Of a stretch of 64,000 bases of DNA, positions 1 through 11,344 are shown piece after piece. Source of the stretch: Rhabdophis nuchalis. Lineage: Eukaryota; Chordata; Lepidosauria; Squamata; Natricidae. The position numbers and the translations under genes are program-made. Every line of letters begins with the position of its first letter. Position 1 is the stretch's first letter. Below the pieces are notes generated by a model. The model ran no database searches. It was not told where the DNA came from and worked only from the letters and a program-made list of their open reading frames with translations. The stretch is taken from contig CM077645.1 of NCBI GenBank assembly GCA_039707465.1, positions 145,197,503 through 145,261,502 of the forward strand. The letters are read 5' to 3'.

Positions 1-268
1 GTGTCGCGGAAACTGTTGAGCCACCACACTCTCTACAACCTTCACTAAAAAGTGAAGGTTGGAGACGGGACGATAGTTCTCTAATAATGCTAGATTCAGG
101 GACGGCTTCTTGAGGAGGGGCCTTACTACCGCCTCTTTCAAGACGGCAGGCCCCTCACTCAAAGATGCGTTGACAATGCCCTGGAGCCAGCCTCGTGTCG
201 TCTCCCAGGATGCCAGTACAAGCCAGGAGGGGCACGGGTCCAATAAACATGTGGTAGCCCTAAGTCTA
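1..268 (-). mobile_element. CR1/L2-group LINE fragment (RT region)
   Basis: The minus strand encodes part of the reverse-transcriptase region, homologous to the larger LINE copies at 28.8 kb and 48.1 kb. The segment leading into 'LDPCPSW' and the '[11 protein letters not shown]' motif are recognisable in pieces. It is truncated by the window edge and at about 268, where a different element begins. No intact ORF remains. Confidence 0.8.
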
Positions 269-299
269 GATTTGTTTCTAGATGTTCGCAGATCTGTTT

Positions 300-800
300 T
301 TTGATTATTATTTTTCTGCTATATTTCCAGGTTTTGGTTTAGGGTGATTGGTCTATAGTTTCCTGGGTCTGTTTTCCCCCTTTTTTTAAAGATGGGAACC
401 ACATCAGCTCTTTTCCAGTCCTCTGGTCAATGCTCCAGGATTTTTGAAAAATATGGCACAGTGGTTCTGAGATGACATCTGTCAGGTCCTTTAGAACTCT
501 GGGATGTAGTCCGTCAGGTCCCGGTGATTTATATTCATCAAGATCAGATAGGTGTTCTCTTACCATTTTTTTTTCTTATTTTAACTTTTATTTCCAGTAT
601 GTCTTTTACAGTTGTTTTTGGTAGGTGGGGCTATAGTTTCTTTTTTGCATGAAGATGGATGCAAAGAATGAGTTACGCAGCTCTGCTTTCTCTCTGCTGC
701 CTGTTACTTCCGTTGCGGTCTTCTCTCTTTAGTGGACTGACTGTTCCCTTTATTTTTTTTGCCTTATTATTTATGTTGAAAGAAACTTTTTTATTATTAG
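300..800 (-). mobile_element. CR1-type LINE reverse transcriptase fragment
   Basis: The minus strand 339-566 reads 'DEYKSPGPDGLHPRVLKDL', which is the N-terminal RT block typical of amniote CR1 elements, followed by a degraded 'FKKGGKQ' block. It is a different lineage from the LINE at 1-268 (no 'LDPCPSW' block). The frame breaks on both sides, so it is a fossil. The boundaries are approximate. Confidence 0.7.
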
Positions 801-814
801 CTTTCATTTTGTTG

Positions 815-1276
815 TAAGTCTTTGTTCATTCTGAACCTTTGCTTTCTGACATCTTGACAAGACTACATATATTGGAGCCTTGAAGTAGGTTTCTCACCCC
901 ATCTAGCTTCTGCTGCTCCTTTCTGTTTTCCTTCCCTCTCCACCCCCTTCTCTCCTCTCCCTTTCTGTTCAGCGAGTTTGTGCAACTGGGGCGGGTGGGC
1001 TAAGTGCATGTATTGAAGGCACTGTGAGGATGTGTGCAAATTGGCAGCAACCCCACCCTTCCTCCTCCTCCTCTTGCTCCTCTCACGCCTTTCAACTCTC
1101 GAAGCCTGCCTGGTTCAGAACTCTTCCCCTACCAGCTGGTGAAACTCAGAGTCCCAAGGCTTTGCTGTTCTGCCAGCTCCTGAGACTGCCTGGTGCTCCC
1201 TTCCTTGCAACGTCAAGACCTGGGATTTGGCTGTGGCTCTCTCCTCATCCAACCCACCTTCAGCATCGGCACTGGT
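815..1276 (+). pseudogene. Orphan serpin 5' flank and exon 1 (b-type)
   Basis: The segment from 'CAAGACTACATATATTGGAG' onward matches the serpin upstream flank at about 12.87 kb and 21.95 kb. The part from about 970 matches the b-type promoter/exon 1 of copies B, C and D (about 14.38, 23.38 and 40.19 kb), including the GC box GGGGCGGG. It ends at a possible splice donor, CTG|GTAAGG, near 1276. No serpin exon 2 follows before the a-type exon 1 of copy A at 3.65 kb. It is therefore a remnant of a further duplication unit or a detached alternative first exon of copy A. Confidence 0.65.
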
Positions 1277-1289
1277 AAGGATGCGTCCA

Positions 1290-1698
1290 GTGGTGGGATT
1301 CAAAACTGTTTACTACGGGCTCAGTGGGCATGGCTTGGTAGACGTGGCTTGGTGGTCATGTGAGTGGGTGGGTGTGGCTGGTTGGTCATGTGAGTGGGTG
1401 GGCATGGACAAGTTCACATCACTCACGTCGAGGGGTGCCTCGCCTCGCCCTGCTTGCCTGGCCTCCTGAGCGGTTCTGGCCATTGCCAATTAATTTGTCT
1501 ACTACTGCAGTGTCTGGTTGATTATCTAATGCCTGCCTGTCCTTTTGGATCCGGAACTCCCACAGATTCTTAGCTCTATTATTCTCCACAATCTTCTGTG
1601 GAAACTCCTTGATGGCTGGCTGGAGAATTCTGGGAGTTAAAGTCCATACATCTTTCAGCTGAGAGAACACTGATTTCCCCCGTGGGCTCTATCTAGTG
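1290..1698. repeat. Interspersed repeat with short GTGGGYGTGGCT-like repeats
   Basis: Begins 'AGTGGTGGGATTCAAAA' and contains several near-copies of a GTGGTCATGTGAGTGGGTGGG unit (1350-1410). This resembles a common squamate dispersed repeat. No credible gene is present; short ORFs here have no recognisable domain. Confidence 0.4.
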
Positions 1699-1770
1699 CA
1701 GGGATCCCCAACCCCCGGTCCGCGGCCCGGTGCCGGTCTGCGGCTTCATAGGAACCGGGCCGCAGAGCCG

Positions 1771-2161
1771 GCGAGGAGGAGGGAGCAGCCCCCTGGGCAG
1801 AGGATGGACGAGCGCACCTCCACCACCTCCTTCCGACGGCCACCGCAGCGCACTGCACTTTCCAGGGCTTCCTGGAGGGGCCAGCATGTCGACTGGGGAG
1901 GTTAACCCGCAGCGGGCGGGCGAAGGATCCAAGCTGCGTGCCGCCAAAGCCATCTGGGCGCCGCACGCCCAGCCCCGGACGGCTTCGGCAGCATGCAGCT
2001 TGGGTCCTTCGCCCGTCCGCTGCGGGATAACCTCCCCAGTCGACATGCTGGCCCCTCCAGGAAGCCCCGGAAAGTGCAGTATGCCGCGGTGGCCGTCGGA
2101 AGGAGGTGGTGGAGGCGCGCTCGCTCATCCTCTGCCCAGGGCGCTGCTCCCTCCTCCTCGC
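1771..2161. repeat. Long imperfect inverted repeat (about 180-bp arms)
   Basis: Arm 1771-1952 is the near-complement of 1980-2161, with about 27 bp between them. For example, AGCATGTCGACTGGGGAGG near 1882 is mirrored by CCTCCCCAGTCGACATGCT near 2032. Overlapping ORFs on both strands are consequences of the GC-rich palindrome, not genes. A further partial direct copy (CGGGATAACCTCCGC...) follows at 2200. Confidence 0.8.
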
Positions 2162-2254
2162 CTGCACTAGCCGCAGCTCGGGTCCTCCGTTCGCTCGCTA
2201 CGGGATAACCTCCGCAACCGACATGCTGACCCCTCTGCTGCTTCCCCGGGTGGA

Positions 2255-2660
2255 GGGAGAGAATGGCAGACACACAGAGAGGCAGACTTAGAGAGACAGA
2301 AAGAGAGAGAGGGGGAAACAGACACACACACAGACACACACACATACAGATGGGTGGGGGGGAGGAGAGAGAGTCAGATACAGAGAGAGAGAGAGAGAGA
2401 GACAAAAAACCAGAGAAAGAGAAAGAAAGAAAAATAGGGGGGGGAAAGATGAATGGAGGGTGGGAGGGAGTGAAGGAAAGAAGGGGGGGGGAGGAAGGGA
2501 GGAGTGAAAGAAGGAAGGAAAGAAAGAAAGAAAAAGAAAGAGGGATGGAGGGTAGGAGGGAAGGAAGGAAAGAAGGGAGGAAGGGGGAGGGAGGCAATGG
2601 AAGGAAGGAAAGGAAAGGAAAGGAAAAGAAAAAAAAAAGAAAAGAAAGGAAAGGAAGAAA
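2255..2660. repeat. GA-rich low-complexity tract
   Basis: Almost pure purine on the + strand (GAGA, GGAAG and GAAA runs). Translated ORFs here are only Arg/Glu/Lys or Ser/Leu/Phe strings. Confidence 0.85.
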
Positions 2661-2873
2661 TCTATTTTCCTATTTCCTTCCACCTCAAGCTACCTGTTTG
2701 GTTAACCAGGTTAAAGATCAATTTTTCTCCCAGTGGTCATTTCAAAGGAATCACATCCTCTGAGTCATTTCCTGGATTCAAACCAGCATCCCAAAGAGTC
2801 ATGGGCTGCCTTTATATATAACGAGTGCCCATAAATCCATTTTTACCATCTTCAGAAGACCAAAGACCAGCCA

Positions 2874-2878
<5 letters not shown>

Positions 2879-2972
<94 letters not shown>

Positions 2973-2974
2973 AC
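2879..2974. repeat. (GAAA)n microsatellite
   Basis: About 23 uninterrupted GAAA units inside the hAT-like element. Confidence 0.95.
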
Positions 2975-3539
2975 TTATGACCACAATTGAGCCCAAAATT
3001 TTGGTTGCTAAGCAAGACTGTTAAGTGAGTTTCACCACATTTTCCAAGTTGGCCACGGGTCACATGACAACTGAGCCACTCCCACAAAAAAGGCCACACC
3101 TTTTGGCTCTCAAAAGAAATTGTTTGCTCACCACTGCCCTAGAGGGCCAAGTGAGCCGACTTCCCCCCCCCCACGTGCGCATGCGCTGCCTGTTCCCCCT
3201 CCCCCCTCCTCCTCTAGGCCAGCCGGTCCTCAGAATTTTCTTTAAAATGAAACCGGTCCCTGGTGCAAAAAAGGTTGGGGACCCCTGTGGTAGAGGTACC
3301 ATCTATCTACCATTGATAGATGGTAGACATGATGGAGAGAAGGAGAGAGGGATGATAGATAGTTGGAAAGATAGATGAGAGAGAGGGGGGCATACAGATA
3401 GAGAGAAAGACAGACAATTTTCTATAACTCGGCCTATAGGATCAATAAGCCAACTATAAAGTTGGTCTATTGATCAGAGATTTTAGGGGCTTTTATTTAA
3501 ACTTTGCAGATTAGATTATACTCTATGAAAAAGTTTGAA

Positions 3540-3972
3540 AACCTTTGGTTTTCCTTTTCAACATACAGTTGTCCAACCTGTAGGGAATAAGAATATAAGG
3601 AGAAAATTGATGCACAAAAAACACAAAGAAGTAATGCGGGAGAGCTTCCGCAGCTGGGGCGGGTGGCCTAAGTGCGTGTATTGGAGGCCGTGCCTTGGGA
3701 TGTAGGCACATTGACGGCAGCGCCACCGTTCCCCCTTCTCCTATCATTCTTCTCACGCCTTCCAATTCTCGAAAGCAGGCGGTTCAAACCCCCCCCCCCC
3801 CCCCCGGTGCCATCCGGCAAAGTTCAGAGTCCAAGGGCGCTACCTCCTCGCCGGCTCCAGACACCGCCCCTGCGCTCCCTTCCTCGCAACGTCGAGAGCC
3901 GAGATCTGCCCTGGAGTGGCTCTCTGCTCGTCCAACCCACCTTCAGCATCGCCGCTGGTCTTCTCTTGGCAG
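3540..3972 (+). promoter_or_regulatory. Serpin A promoter and noncoding exon 1 (a-type)
   Basis: Conserved block shared with 13.56, 22.56 and 39.14 kb. It contains a GC box (GGGGCGGG at about 3655) and ends with a consensus donor GGCAG|GTAAGA, with exon 1 ending at 3972. Clade B serpins normally have a noncoding first exon, which this matches. The transcription start cannot be placed. In copies B, C and D the same a-type donor is changed to CAG|GAAAGG, so only copy A keeps a usable a-type first exon. Confidence 0.65.
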
Positions 3973-4116
3973 GTAAGAGTAGAATTAAGGCATTTAAAGC
4001 TTGCGCTTGCTCTCCCGTCGTCGTTGCTTGGCATTGGTGCTATAATTTCAAAGGTGCCTCAGAAATAATTGTCTGTCTGTCTTTTTGCTTGTTTTCAAGT
4101 GTTCCCGTTCGCCACT

Positions 4117-7100
4117 ATGGATAAACTGCCTGATGCAAACTCTCAGTTTGCTCTGGATCTTTTCAAAAAGTTGAGGGAAGCCCATCCAACCGGCAACCTT
4201 TTCTATTCCCCGTTCAGTCTCTCTTCCGCCCTGGCCATGGTCGTTTTAGGGGCCCGGGGTAACACAGCCTCGGAACTCTTGAAGGTCAGCAGATATTTTT
4301 TCTGACGTGTTAGTTACGATAAATACGGCTGCTATGAGGAAGTGCGGCTCTTTTCTAAGGCGAGTTGTATTTTAAGTGCTGTATATTTGAAAGACCGCCT
4401 CTATTTCAGGGATGAACCATCGACTTAAAATGTATTAAGTATAGTGCTAGATTTCGTTAGGACTTCCAAAAAGTTAGTGTGAGACAGGATCAGTAGTTGC
4501 TTCTTTCGTGATTTACTCCAGGGTTTTACTAGTGATCAGCTGAACAAACGATTTTCAAGAGAATAAGGGTGATAGATAGATGATAAATGATAGAGATAGC
4601 TAGGTAACTAATATCACCAGCTAGCCAGATGATAGATGGAGGGAGGGAAAGAGGGTGGGAGAGAGGGAGGGATGGATGGATAATGGAGATAGATAGTAGG
4701 CAGGCAGGCAGATAGATAGATAATCTTCTATCAAAGTTGGCATATTGATCAGAAGTTCTTAACTGACAGGTTACACTGTGAGAAAATTTGAAAACCCTTT
4801 GTTTAGGTTTTCCACATATTGTTGTCCAACCTGTATGGAATAAGGATGTAAAAACAAAATTGAAAATAAACATTCTGATGCTGTCTGTTATATTCAAAGG
4901 AAACATTCTCTACTCCCTTGCTATGCTCTATCAAAAAATCATTTGTTAATGAAAATCAGACTAGATTAAACTTTTCCTTATCCATTACAATTACTTTTGT
5001 GCCATAGTAATCTACATAGATTCTGTAACTGATACTCTAAGGTAATTTTGAATAAACAACCTGATTTCTGAAATGTGTCCATTGTTATTAGACAAAATTA
5101 TTTCTGCACTAACCCTAATTTCACTGTTCTTATTAGTACTTAAAGTAGGACTTATTTTTTCCATGCAGACACTTCATTTTGATGGCGTTGAAGATTTTCA
5201 TTCAGTATTTCACACGCTCAATACTAAAATTAACCGGAGCAATGCACCTTATATATTGAAACTTGCTAATAGGTTGTATGTAGAAAAAACTTTCAACTTT
5301 TTGTCTGTAAGTAGATTGCTAAATAAATAAACATCAATCATTTATGGACCATTGCAATGGTTTTATAGGTCAATTTCAAGTTTTATTAGACTGTGATATT
5401 AAGCAGTACAGTTATTCTTTGCTTGAAGTGAATCTTTAATCTCTTTTAATTACGTCTGCTATGGTAAACCCTGCCCAAAAGTGCAGGGTTTACCATAGAG
5501 AAATCTACTTTATCCAGTCATTCATTTTCTTATACCTAATGGCCAAACTCTTGCCAAATGAGAGCTATAACCATCTAACCTACTATCTCCTGAGAGATTC
5601 CAGGGTGTAGCTGCCCTGGACCGGTTCCCTTCTCCCTCCTCCATTTTGGGACTTCACAGCCATTCAATCTGGTTGTGTCTCTGGAAAAATACCGTGTTGT
5701 GCTAAAATTCCCTACCCCCACACCATATCGCTTCTCCAGGTGCATATTCCATAGCAGCTATGAAATATGCAGATTAACAGGTTCATTGTTTTTCTCTCTT
5801 TTATCCACATACAGACATCTTTCTTGTGAATTGTAGAAGTATTGCAGCTCACCTTATGCGATATATCCAGATTTTCCAATTAGATTACAAATTGTGTGTA
5901 TAATATGCATCTCTTTTCAGAATAATAAACTTACCTCAAAGACCATTATGTTCCGGATACATTTCAGTCAAAACATACAGGATGCTTAATCTCGTATCAT
6001 GGTTAAAATGAAGAAGAGCATGGAGGATTAGATTTAAGATCTCACCCAGAATACTCCACTTTTTCTCTTCAGGCTATTTGTGTTTTTCAGCCTAAACATG
6101 GTTATTAGTGACAGTGAATTGGAAAATTTCAACAAAGGCTATGTCAGCCTTTTAGAAAGAGACGTATCTTCCTTATGCTATTATGAGTGCTTGCTTAGAT
6201 GCAGAAAGTTCTAGAGCATGGTGGATGATGAAGGCAAAGGCTGCCAAGCAGGAACAAGATTAATTACATCTCTAATTTACTGTAGATGATCATTGTTCTT
6301 ATTTATTAAATGTAAACGCTTCCTCACTTGCTATCCATAAAATTTATATTTATTTTAAAATTCTAGAATTAAATATATGTCTAATTTTTATAGGATTTCT
6401 TGACTAGCACCCAGAATTTGTATGGAGCTGAATTATCCCCTGTGGACTTCTCAAATGCTCCAGGCAAGGCAAAACAGGAGATTAACCAATGGGTTGAACA
6501 GCAGACTGAAGGTGAGATTTTAAACAAAATTAACAATTATAGTTTTTTCTTGGGTCTACATGATATTCAAACCCTTTCTTTTATCTGCCATAATGCTATA
6601 TCAAAGAAAACCAATTTCCGGAATTGACAAAAAGAGAAAACAAAATAATAGTTTGGAACAGTTAATCTTACAGAATGGGGTTTTTTTTTTGTATAGTGGT
6701 TAATGAGGACTCCAGTTAGTAGCATTTATCTTGATAAAAGGTATTTTGGGCCAGCATAACAAGCCTAATAAAACACAAGTTTGGGAACAGCCCACAAATA
6801 CGCAGTACACAAAAAATGAATGTTCCACATTGCCCTTACCCTTAGAGTATTTCCTGAGATATACTTAGAAAGTGGACATTACATATTAATGTCTTAATAT
6901 TGCTTAATGCAATTTGAAGGGACTCTGGCTCAGTGGCTAAGACATTGAGCTTGTCGATCAGAAGTATCAGCAGTTTGGCAGTTCGAATCCCTAGTACTGC
7001 AGAATGGAGTGAGCTATGGTTACTTGTCCCAGTTTCTGCCAACCTAGCAGTTCGAAAGCGCATAAAAACTGCAAGTTAAAAAATAGGGATCACCTTTGGT

Positions 7101-9363
7101 GGGAAGGTAATAGCTTTCCATGCACCTTCGGCGTTTAGTCATGCTGGCCACATGACCACAGAGACATCTTCGGACAGCACTGGTTCTTCAGCTTTGAAAC
7201 GGAAATGAGCACCGCCCCCTAGAGTCAGGAATGAGTAGCACATATGTGCAAGGGGAACCTTTACCTTACCTTAATGCAACTCACGGTCTTTTATTTTATT
7301 AATTAAATTTATATGCTGCTTATCTCACTTTTTAGATAATTGCAGAGGGGAAATATACATTTAACAAGTGCATTTAGATCAGTCTGGTTGAGCTGATAAT
7401 ATTATTTAAGCCTCCGTTCTTTGCACAGCTAATTAACAGTGAAATGTCTCCATCAAGGTAAAATCCGTGAGTTGTTACCTGAAGGATCCGTCAATGAAAT
7501 GACTAAATTGGTTTTGGTGAATGCTGTCTACTTTAAAGGCAAATGGGCAGAGGCATTTAAAAAAGAAGATACTGAAGACAAGCCGTTTAGACTAAATAAG
7601 GTAAATAATTTTTTTGTTTCTCTTCTGTAAAAACAGCTTGTTGTTTAGGTAGGTGTAGCAATAGCCACTTTCATGAAGCATCATCAACTTTTTGTGATAG
7701 CGCTGAACACATAATCCTAACTTATTTATAGTCATGTTTTTGAAGCCTTATATTAGTTCCTTTGAGCCTAATCACTCGTTACAAATCTCAACTTCCGCAT
7801 ATATTAAACCTAATTCCGTTCTGAAATCTTTTACTGAATTTAGTGGGTCATTTGTCTATTTGCTCTATTATATGAAGGAAAACAATAAAGAAGTTTTTAT
7901 TCATTTTTATACTATAGGTAGGGGTTTTTTTCTTGGTTTAATTTTTTAATTGGTTTAGGTGTTCTGTTTATTCTTACCTGGAAATGAATTTCATTCAGCT
8001 TAATAGAGTTGTATGATTCCAAAGAACAGCTATATATTAATACAGTTTTGCAAAGATCCATTTCCCAGAACTAGTTCTATCAATCTCAGCATATACATAG
8101 AGAAACTTTCTTTCTTTCTTGTTTGATAATCTCCTCACTGTGTTATTCTTAAAATAATGCAGAGAGAAAAGAAGAATGTGAAGATGATGTTTATGAAAGC
8201 GAAGCTTCCTTTTGGTTATATCCCTGAATGCAAGTGCCGTGTGCTGGAACTGCCATACAAGGGAAAGGACCTTAGTATGATAATCCTTTTGCCTGACAAC
8301 ATTGAGGATAATTCTACAGGCCTGGAACAGGTGATTCTCTTGTTTTCTTGCTATTGCTATATAATCATTGTCCTAAATAAAATTGTTGTAAATAGTACAT
8401 GAATACAATACTAGGTAGGATCATGCATATGCATGTACATCAGTGGGGTTCTGAAGAAAGGCAACCTTATTTTGGGATCTCCAGAAAATCTTTAATCGTT
8501 TTCTTCATGTTTGTACCAGACACTATGAATTCCTAATCATCTCAGGGAAAGACCTGAAAACAGATTAGATCTGAATTAAATTTAAATAGTAAACAGTAAG
8601 GTATCCATAAAATAAATGATGTTTGGACTGGACAACAATGTTTTTGCCTGAAAATATTTTTTTTAAAAATCTGTTTACTTCGAATAATGTTTGTACTATA
8701 TGCTCTGCATAATTTTTTTTCTCATCTGAACATCTGTTAAAGGTGCAAATAATTTAGCATGGGGCAGAAACCACCTTGCACTCAGATAGAGAAAGACCAT
8801 GTCTAGGGCAGAGAAATGTGCTTTTTGGCTCTGCAAATTAATCCATACTGAAATCAGTGACGTCCTGTTTTTCAGCAACACATTTCTCTGTGCCGAAATG
8901 GAAATATTGTGGTACAGTGATGCAAATAATTACTTGTCTTTCTTTGTCGTTTTAGCTGGAGCAGCAGCTTACTTTGAAAAATCTGCAAGAATGGACACAG
9001 TCCAAAAATATGAATTCCAGATGGGACGTCTGTGTACATCTACCTAAATTTCAGCTGGAAGAAAACTATGATCTTAAATCTTACTTTGTAGCATTGGGGT
9101 TATTAGATGTGTTTGACAGTGGCAAGGCTAATTTGTCTGGAATGTCAGGATCTCCAGATCTCCATGTGTCTAAAATTGTTCACAAGTCATTTCTGGAAGT
9201 AAATGAAGTGGGCACTGAAGCAGCAGCAGCCACTGCTGCTACGGTAATGTTACTTTGTGCACGGAGGGAGGAGGATTTTAATGCTGATCATCCTTTCCTA
9301 TTTTTTATCCGTCATAATCCAACAAACACCATACTTTTCCTTGGTAGATTTGCTTCTCCATAA
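4117..9363 (+). CDS. SERPINB1: SERPINB1-like leukocyte elastase inhibitor, copy A (complete)
   Basis: Intracellular clade B serpin, a suicide-substrate inhibitor of neutrophil-type serine proteases. Coding exons are 4117-4284, 5169-5306, 6394-6511, 7458-7600, 8163-8330 and 8956-9363. All have GT donors and AG acceptors, with phases 0,0,1,0,0. They sum to 380 residues (human SERPINB1 has 379) with the standard clade B exon plan. The start is GCCACTATGG, giving [16 protein letters not shown] with no signal peptide. Exon 5 has the NAVYFKGKW strand. The last exon has hinge GTEAAAAT (from residue 331), HPFLFFIRH, and the C-terminus GRFASP. By alignment with human, P1 is Leu345 and P1' is Cys, followed by ARREED. 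AATAAA is at 9834-9839. Intron 4 holds a Sauria SINE. Orthology with SERPINB1 is supported by the neighbouring WRNIP1. The paralogue number is arbitrary. Confidence 0.93.
6910..7276 (+). mobile_element. Sauria-type SINE in intron 4 of serpin A
   Basis: The tRNA-derived head has box A-like TGGCTCAGTGGC and box B-like AGTTCGAATCC. The body contains CATGCTGGCCACATGACC, and the Bov-B-like tail contains GCACCGCCCCCTAGAGTC and CACATATGTGC and ends CTTTACCTTACC. The same SINE occupies the same intron site in copy C (there split by LINEs) but is absent from B and D. Confidence 0.85.
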
Positions 9364-10173
9364 AGAGTATCGTAAGTCATAAAAGCAACTTCCAGCCTCC
9401 CATAAAATACTCATTTCTCTGCCTATTTGGGGATATTGAACAAGTGGGATTCCTCCAGATCAGGGGGGCCAAACCCGCGTCATCATGTGACATATTGTGA
9501 CTGCCCTCTCCCTTCGTTAGACCGGGGGTGGGCATAGCCACTGCATGATGCATCCACCCATGGGCCATGACTTTGACAACCCTGGTCCAGATGCTTTCCA
9601 GCTTGAATTTCTTGAATTTTCTTGATTTTCTGTTAACAAATTTTCTGTGACACTTTGCTCTAAAAGGTAATCGTCTGTAATTTGGGACATTCAGCTGTGT
9701 TTGATTTCAGTTCTTTTCATTTCCAGCTAGCTAGGAATTCTGGGAATTGTAGTTTGAGCTGTTTGGAAGCAGTCAGGCAAGGGGCAGCTACTATGCATTT
9801 TATTTGTAAAACAAATAACACATGAATTTCTGGAATAAAGTTGGGTTTCATTCAATATAATATAACAGTCTTTGGTTCAGATTCTTTGGTCCTGGAAAAT
9901 AATTGATAATATAGAAACCAGAAAGTGACCTTTTTGTTCTTAAAAATACAAAACAATTTGGCATTTGTCTTAGTACGCATTTTATGAGGAGTTGTGGTAT
10001 AGCTTTTCTTATCATTCAGTAAATGCAGAATTGTTCACATATGAGTCACTAGTGACCTCAATCTACCAATTTTCTGAAATTGTTTGTCCATATTCTCTCT
10101 CCTCAGTGGAAAAATACAGCTTTCCTGAAACCGAAATGAATTTTTAAGAAAAATATTACGGGATTATTATGAA

Positions 10174-10476
10174 TCACATGTGACAATACATGGTGTTCCA
10201 TCTAATTTTGCTTTGAGTGAAAAAATCAATCCCTTTCAACTCTTCAGGCAGATATTCTTGTTCTACATGGTCCTTGTATATAGGATTATATTTATAATCT
10301 TTACCATAACCTAACTTTTTCATGAGCTTGGTTGGGGCATTCTGCAAATAGAAGGGCACAGGCGGAAGAGGTCTTTGGTGGTCTCTTAGGCATGTTTTCA
10401 CATTACTGTAAGCGCTGTACACTTCAATAGACTTTGGTGCCCTGGCGACATAGACCACACACTGTGCCAGTAAGAC
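10174..10476 (-). pseudogene. WRNIP1: Duplicated WRNIP1 terminal exon (copy 1), stop lost
   Basis: Homologous to the real WRNIP1 last exon at 52929-53204, with the acceptor GCATAG|GTCTTACTGG preserved at 10476/10477. The frame is fully open for 100 residues (VLLAQC..., ARAPKSIEVYSAY, PEELKGIDFF). The usual TGA after 'KI' is AGA here, adding nine residues (RWNTMYCHM) before the next stop. No other WRNIP1 exon accompanies it. WRNIP1 homology ends about 50 bp into the flanking intron, near 10525. It is a passenger of the serpin duplication; use as a distal alternative last exon of WRNIP1 is possible but unproven. Confidence 0.85.
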
Positions 10477-10526
10477 CTATGCAACAAAAAGAAAGGGACA
10501 ATTAAAGAAGCAAGGGAAATGTACCA

Positions 10527-10820
10527 CAGGTAGCCCTCTAGTTACAACAGTTCGTTTAGTGACCGAAGTTGCAACAGCACTGAAAAAAATGCCTTCTGAA
10601 TGCTTTTCACACATTGCAGCATCTCCATGATCATGTGATCAAAATTCAAATGCTTGGCCACTGATTCGTATTCATGATGGTTGCAATGTCTGGGGGCGGG
10701 TCATGTGATCCCCTTTTGCAACTTTCTGACAAGTAAAGTCAATAGGGAAGCCCAATTCATTTCACTACCATGTTAGTAACTTAATAACTGCAGTGATTCA
10801 TTTAACAACTGCGAGAAGAA
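10527..10820. mobile_element. MITE-like repeat (CAGGTAG.CCTC terminus), copy 1
   Basis: Starts CAGGTAGCCCTCTAGTTACAAC and resembles the better-preserved element at 53569-53949. It begins exactly where WRNIP1 intron homology stops, so it marks the distal breakpoint of the duplicated unit. The right end is degraded. A near-identical copy lies at about 20588-20880. Confidence 0.5.
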
Positions 10821-10871
10821 AGGTTCATAAAATGGGGTAAGAGAAATGGCAGGCACCAGAGATACATTTCA

Positions 10872-11077
10872 TGTATTGCTGCAGAGGGCCGGAATACTTA
10901 TGTCAATGTGATATTTCAGGTTTTTTTCTTTTTAATAAATTTACAGACATTTCTAAAATTCACTTTGTCCTTATGGGGTATTGAATGTAGCTTAATGAGG
11001 AAACAAATGAATTTCAACAACTGTAGAATTAAGCTGCAGCATAACAAAATTGACAAAATGAAGGTGGCCTGTATACG
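10872..11077. mobile_element. Tc1/mariner-like terminal fragment, copy 1
   Basis: The stretch containing TCAATGTGATATTTCAG, CTTTGTCCTTATGGGGTATTG and GCATAACAAAATTGACAAAA closely resembles a noncoding terminal region of Tc1-like transposons widespread in fishes (recognised from memory, not by a search). No transposase is present. It is duplicated at 20944-21138. Confidence 0.5.
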
Positions 11078-11084
11078 TTCAGGC

Positions 11085-11165
11085 CCAGGCCTGATGATGA
11101 TGGGGGTGATCCCATCGAAACATTGCAAAAACACCTTTAATTTTACACGGGAAAAGACCCGAATA
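11085..11165 (+). repeat. Family-2 hairpin repeat, half copy
   Basis: Contains CTGATGAT, then a 6-bp stem GATGGG/CCCATC, then GAAAC, and downstream ACACGGGAAAAGACCCGAA before a (TA) tract. The same order of motifs appears at 56.5-56.7 kb and, in part, at 21.5 kb, so this is a dispersed family. Confidence 0.5.
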
Positions 11166-11204
11166 AACCTATATATTCTTCATATATATATATGAAGAAT
11201 AATT

Positions 11205-11302
11205 ATCACAGCTCCTGTTCAGAGGTCCCTTTAAGGGGAGGAGACTCAACGTCATCCCTCTCTGCCCTTCGACTCAACCCAGAGTCATCCTTAAAAAATC
11301 TA

Positions 11303-11344
<42 letters not shown>

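Larger units (their letters stand above)
1699..3287. mobile_element. hAT-like element bounded by CAGGGRTCCCCAACC inverted termini
   Basis: The left end is CAGGGATCCCCAACC at 1699. The right end is GGTTGGGGACCCCTG ending at 3287, the inverse complement with one mismatch. This terminus is typical of hAT-superfamily non-autonomous elements. No convincing 8-bp target duplication is seen (ATCTAGTG against TGGTAGAG). The interior is GC-rich (1700-2240), then purine-rich low-complexity sequence and an AAAG array. No transposase ORF is present. It may be a composite of two elements. Confidence 0.55.

Noticed and set aside
1655..2597. Several overlapping ORFs up to 231 codons
   Set aside because: Products of a GC-rich palindrome and a purine tract; no conserved domain, and they mirror each other on opposite strands.
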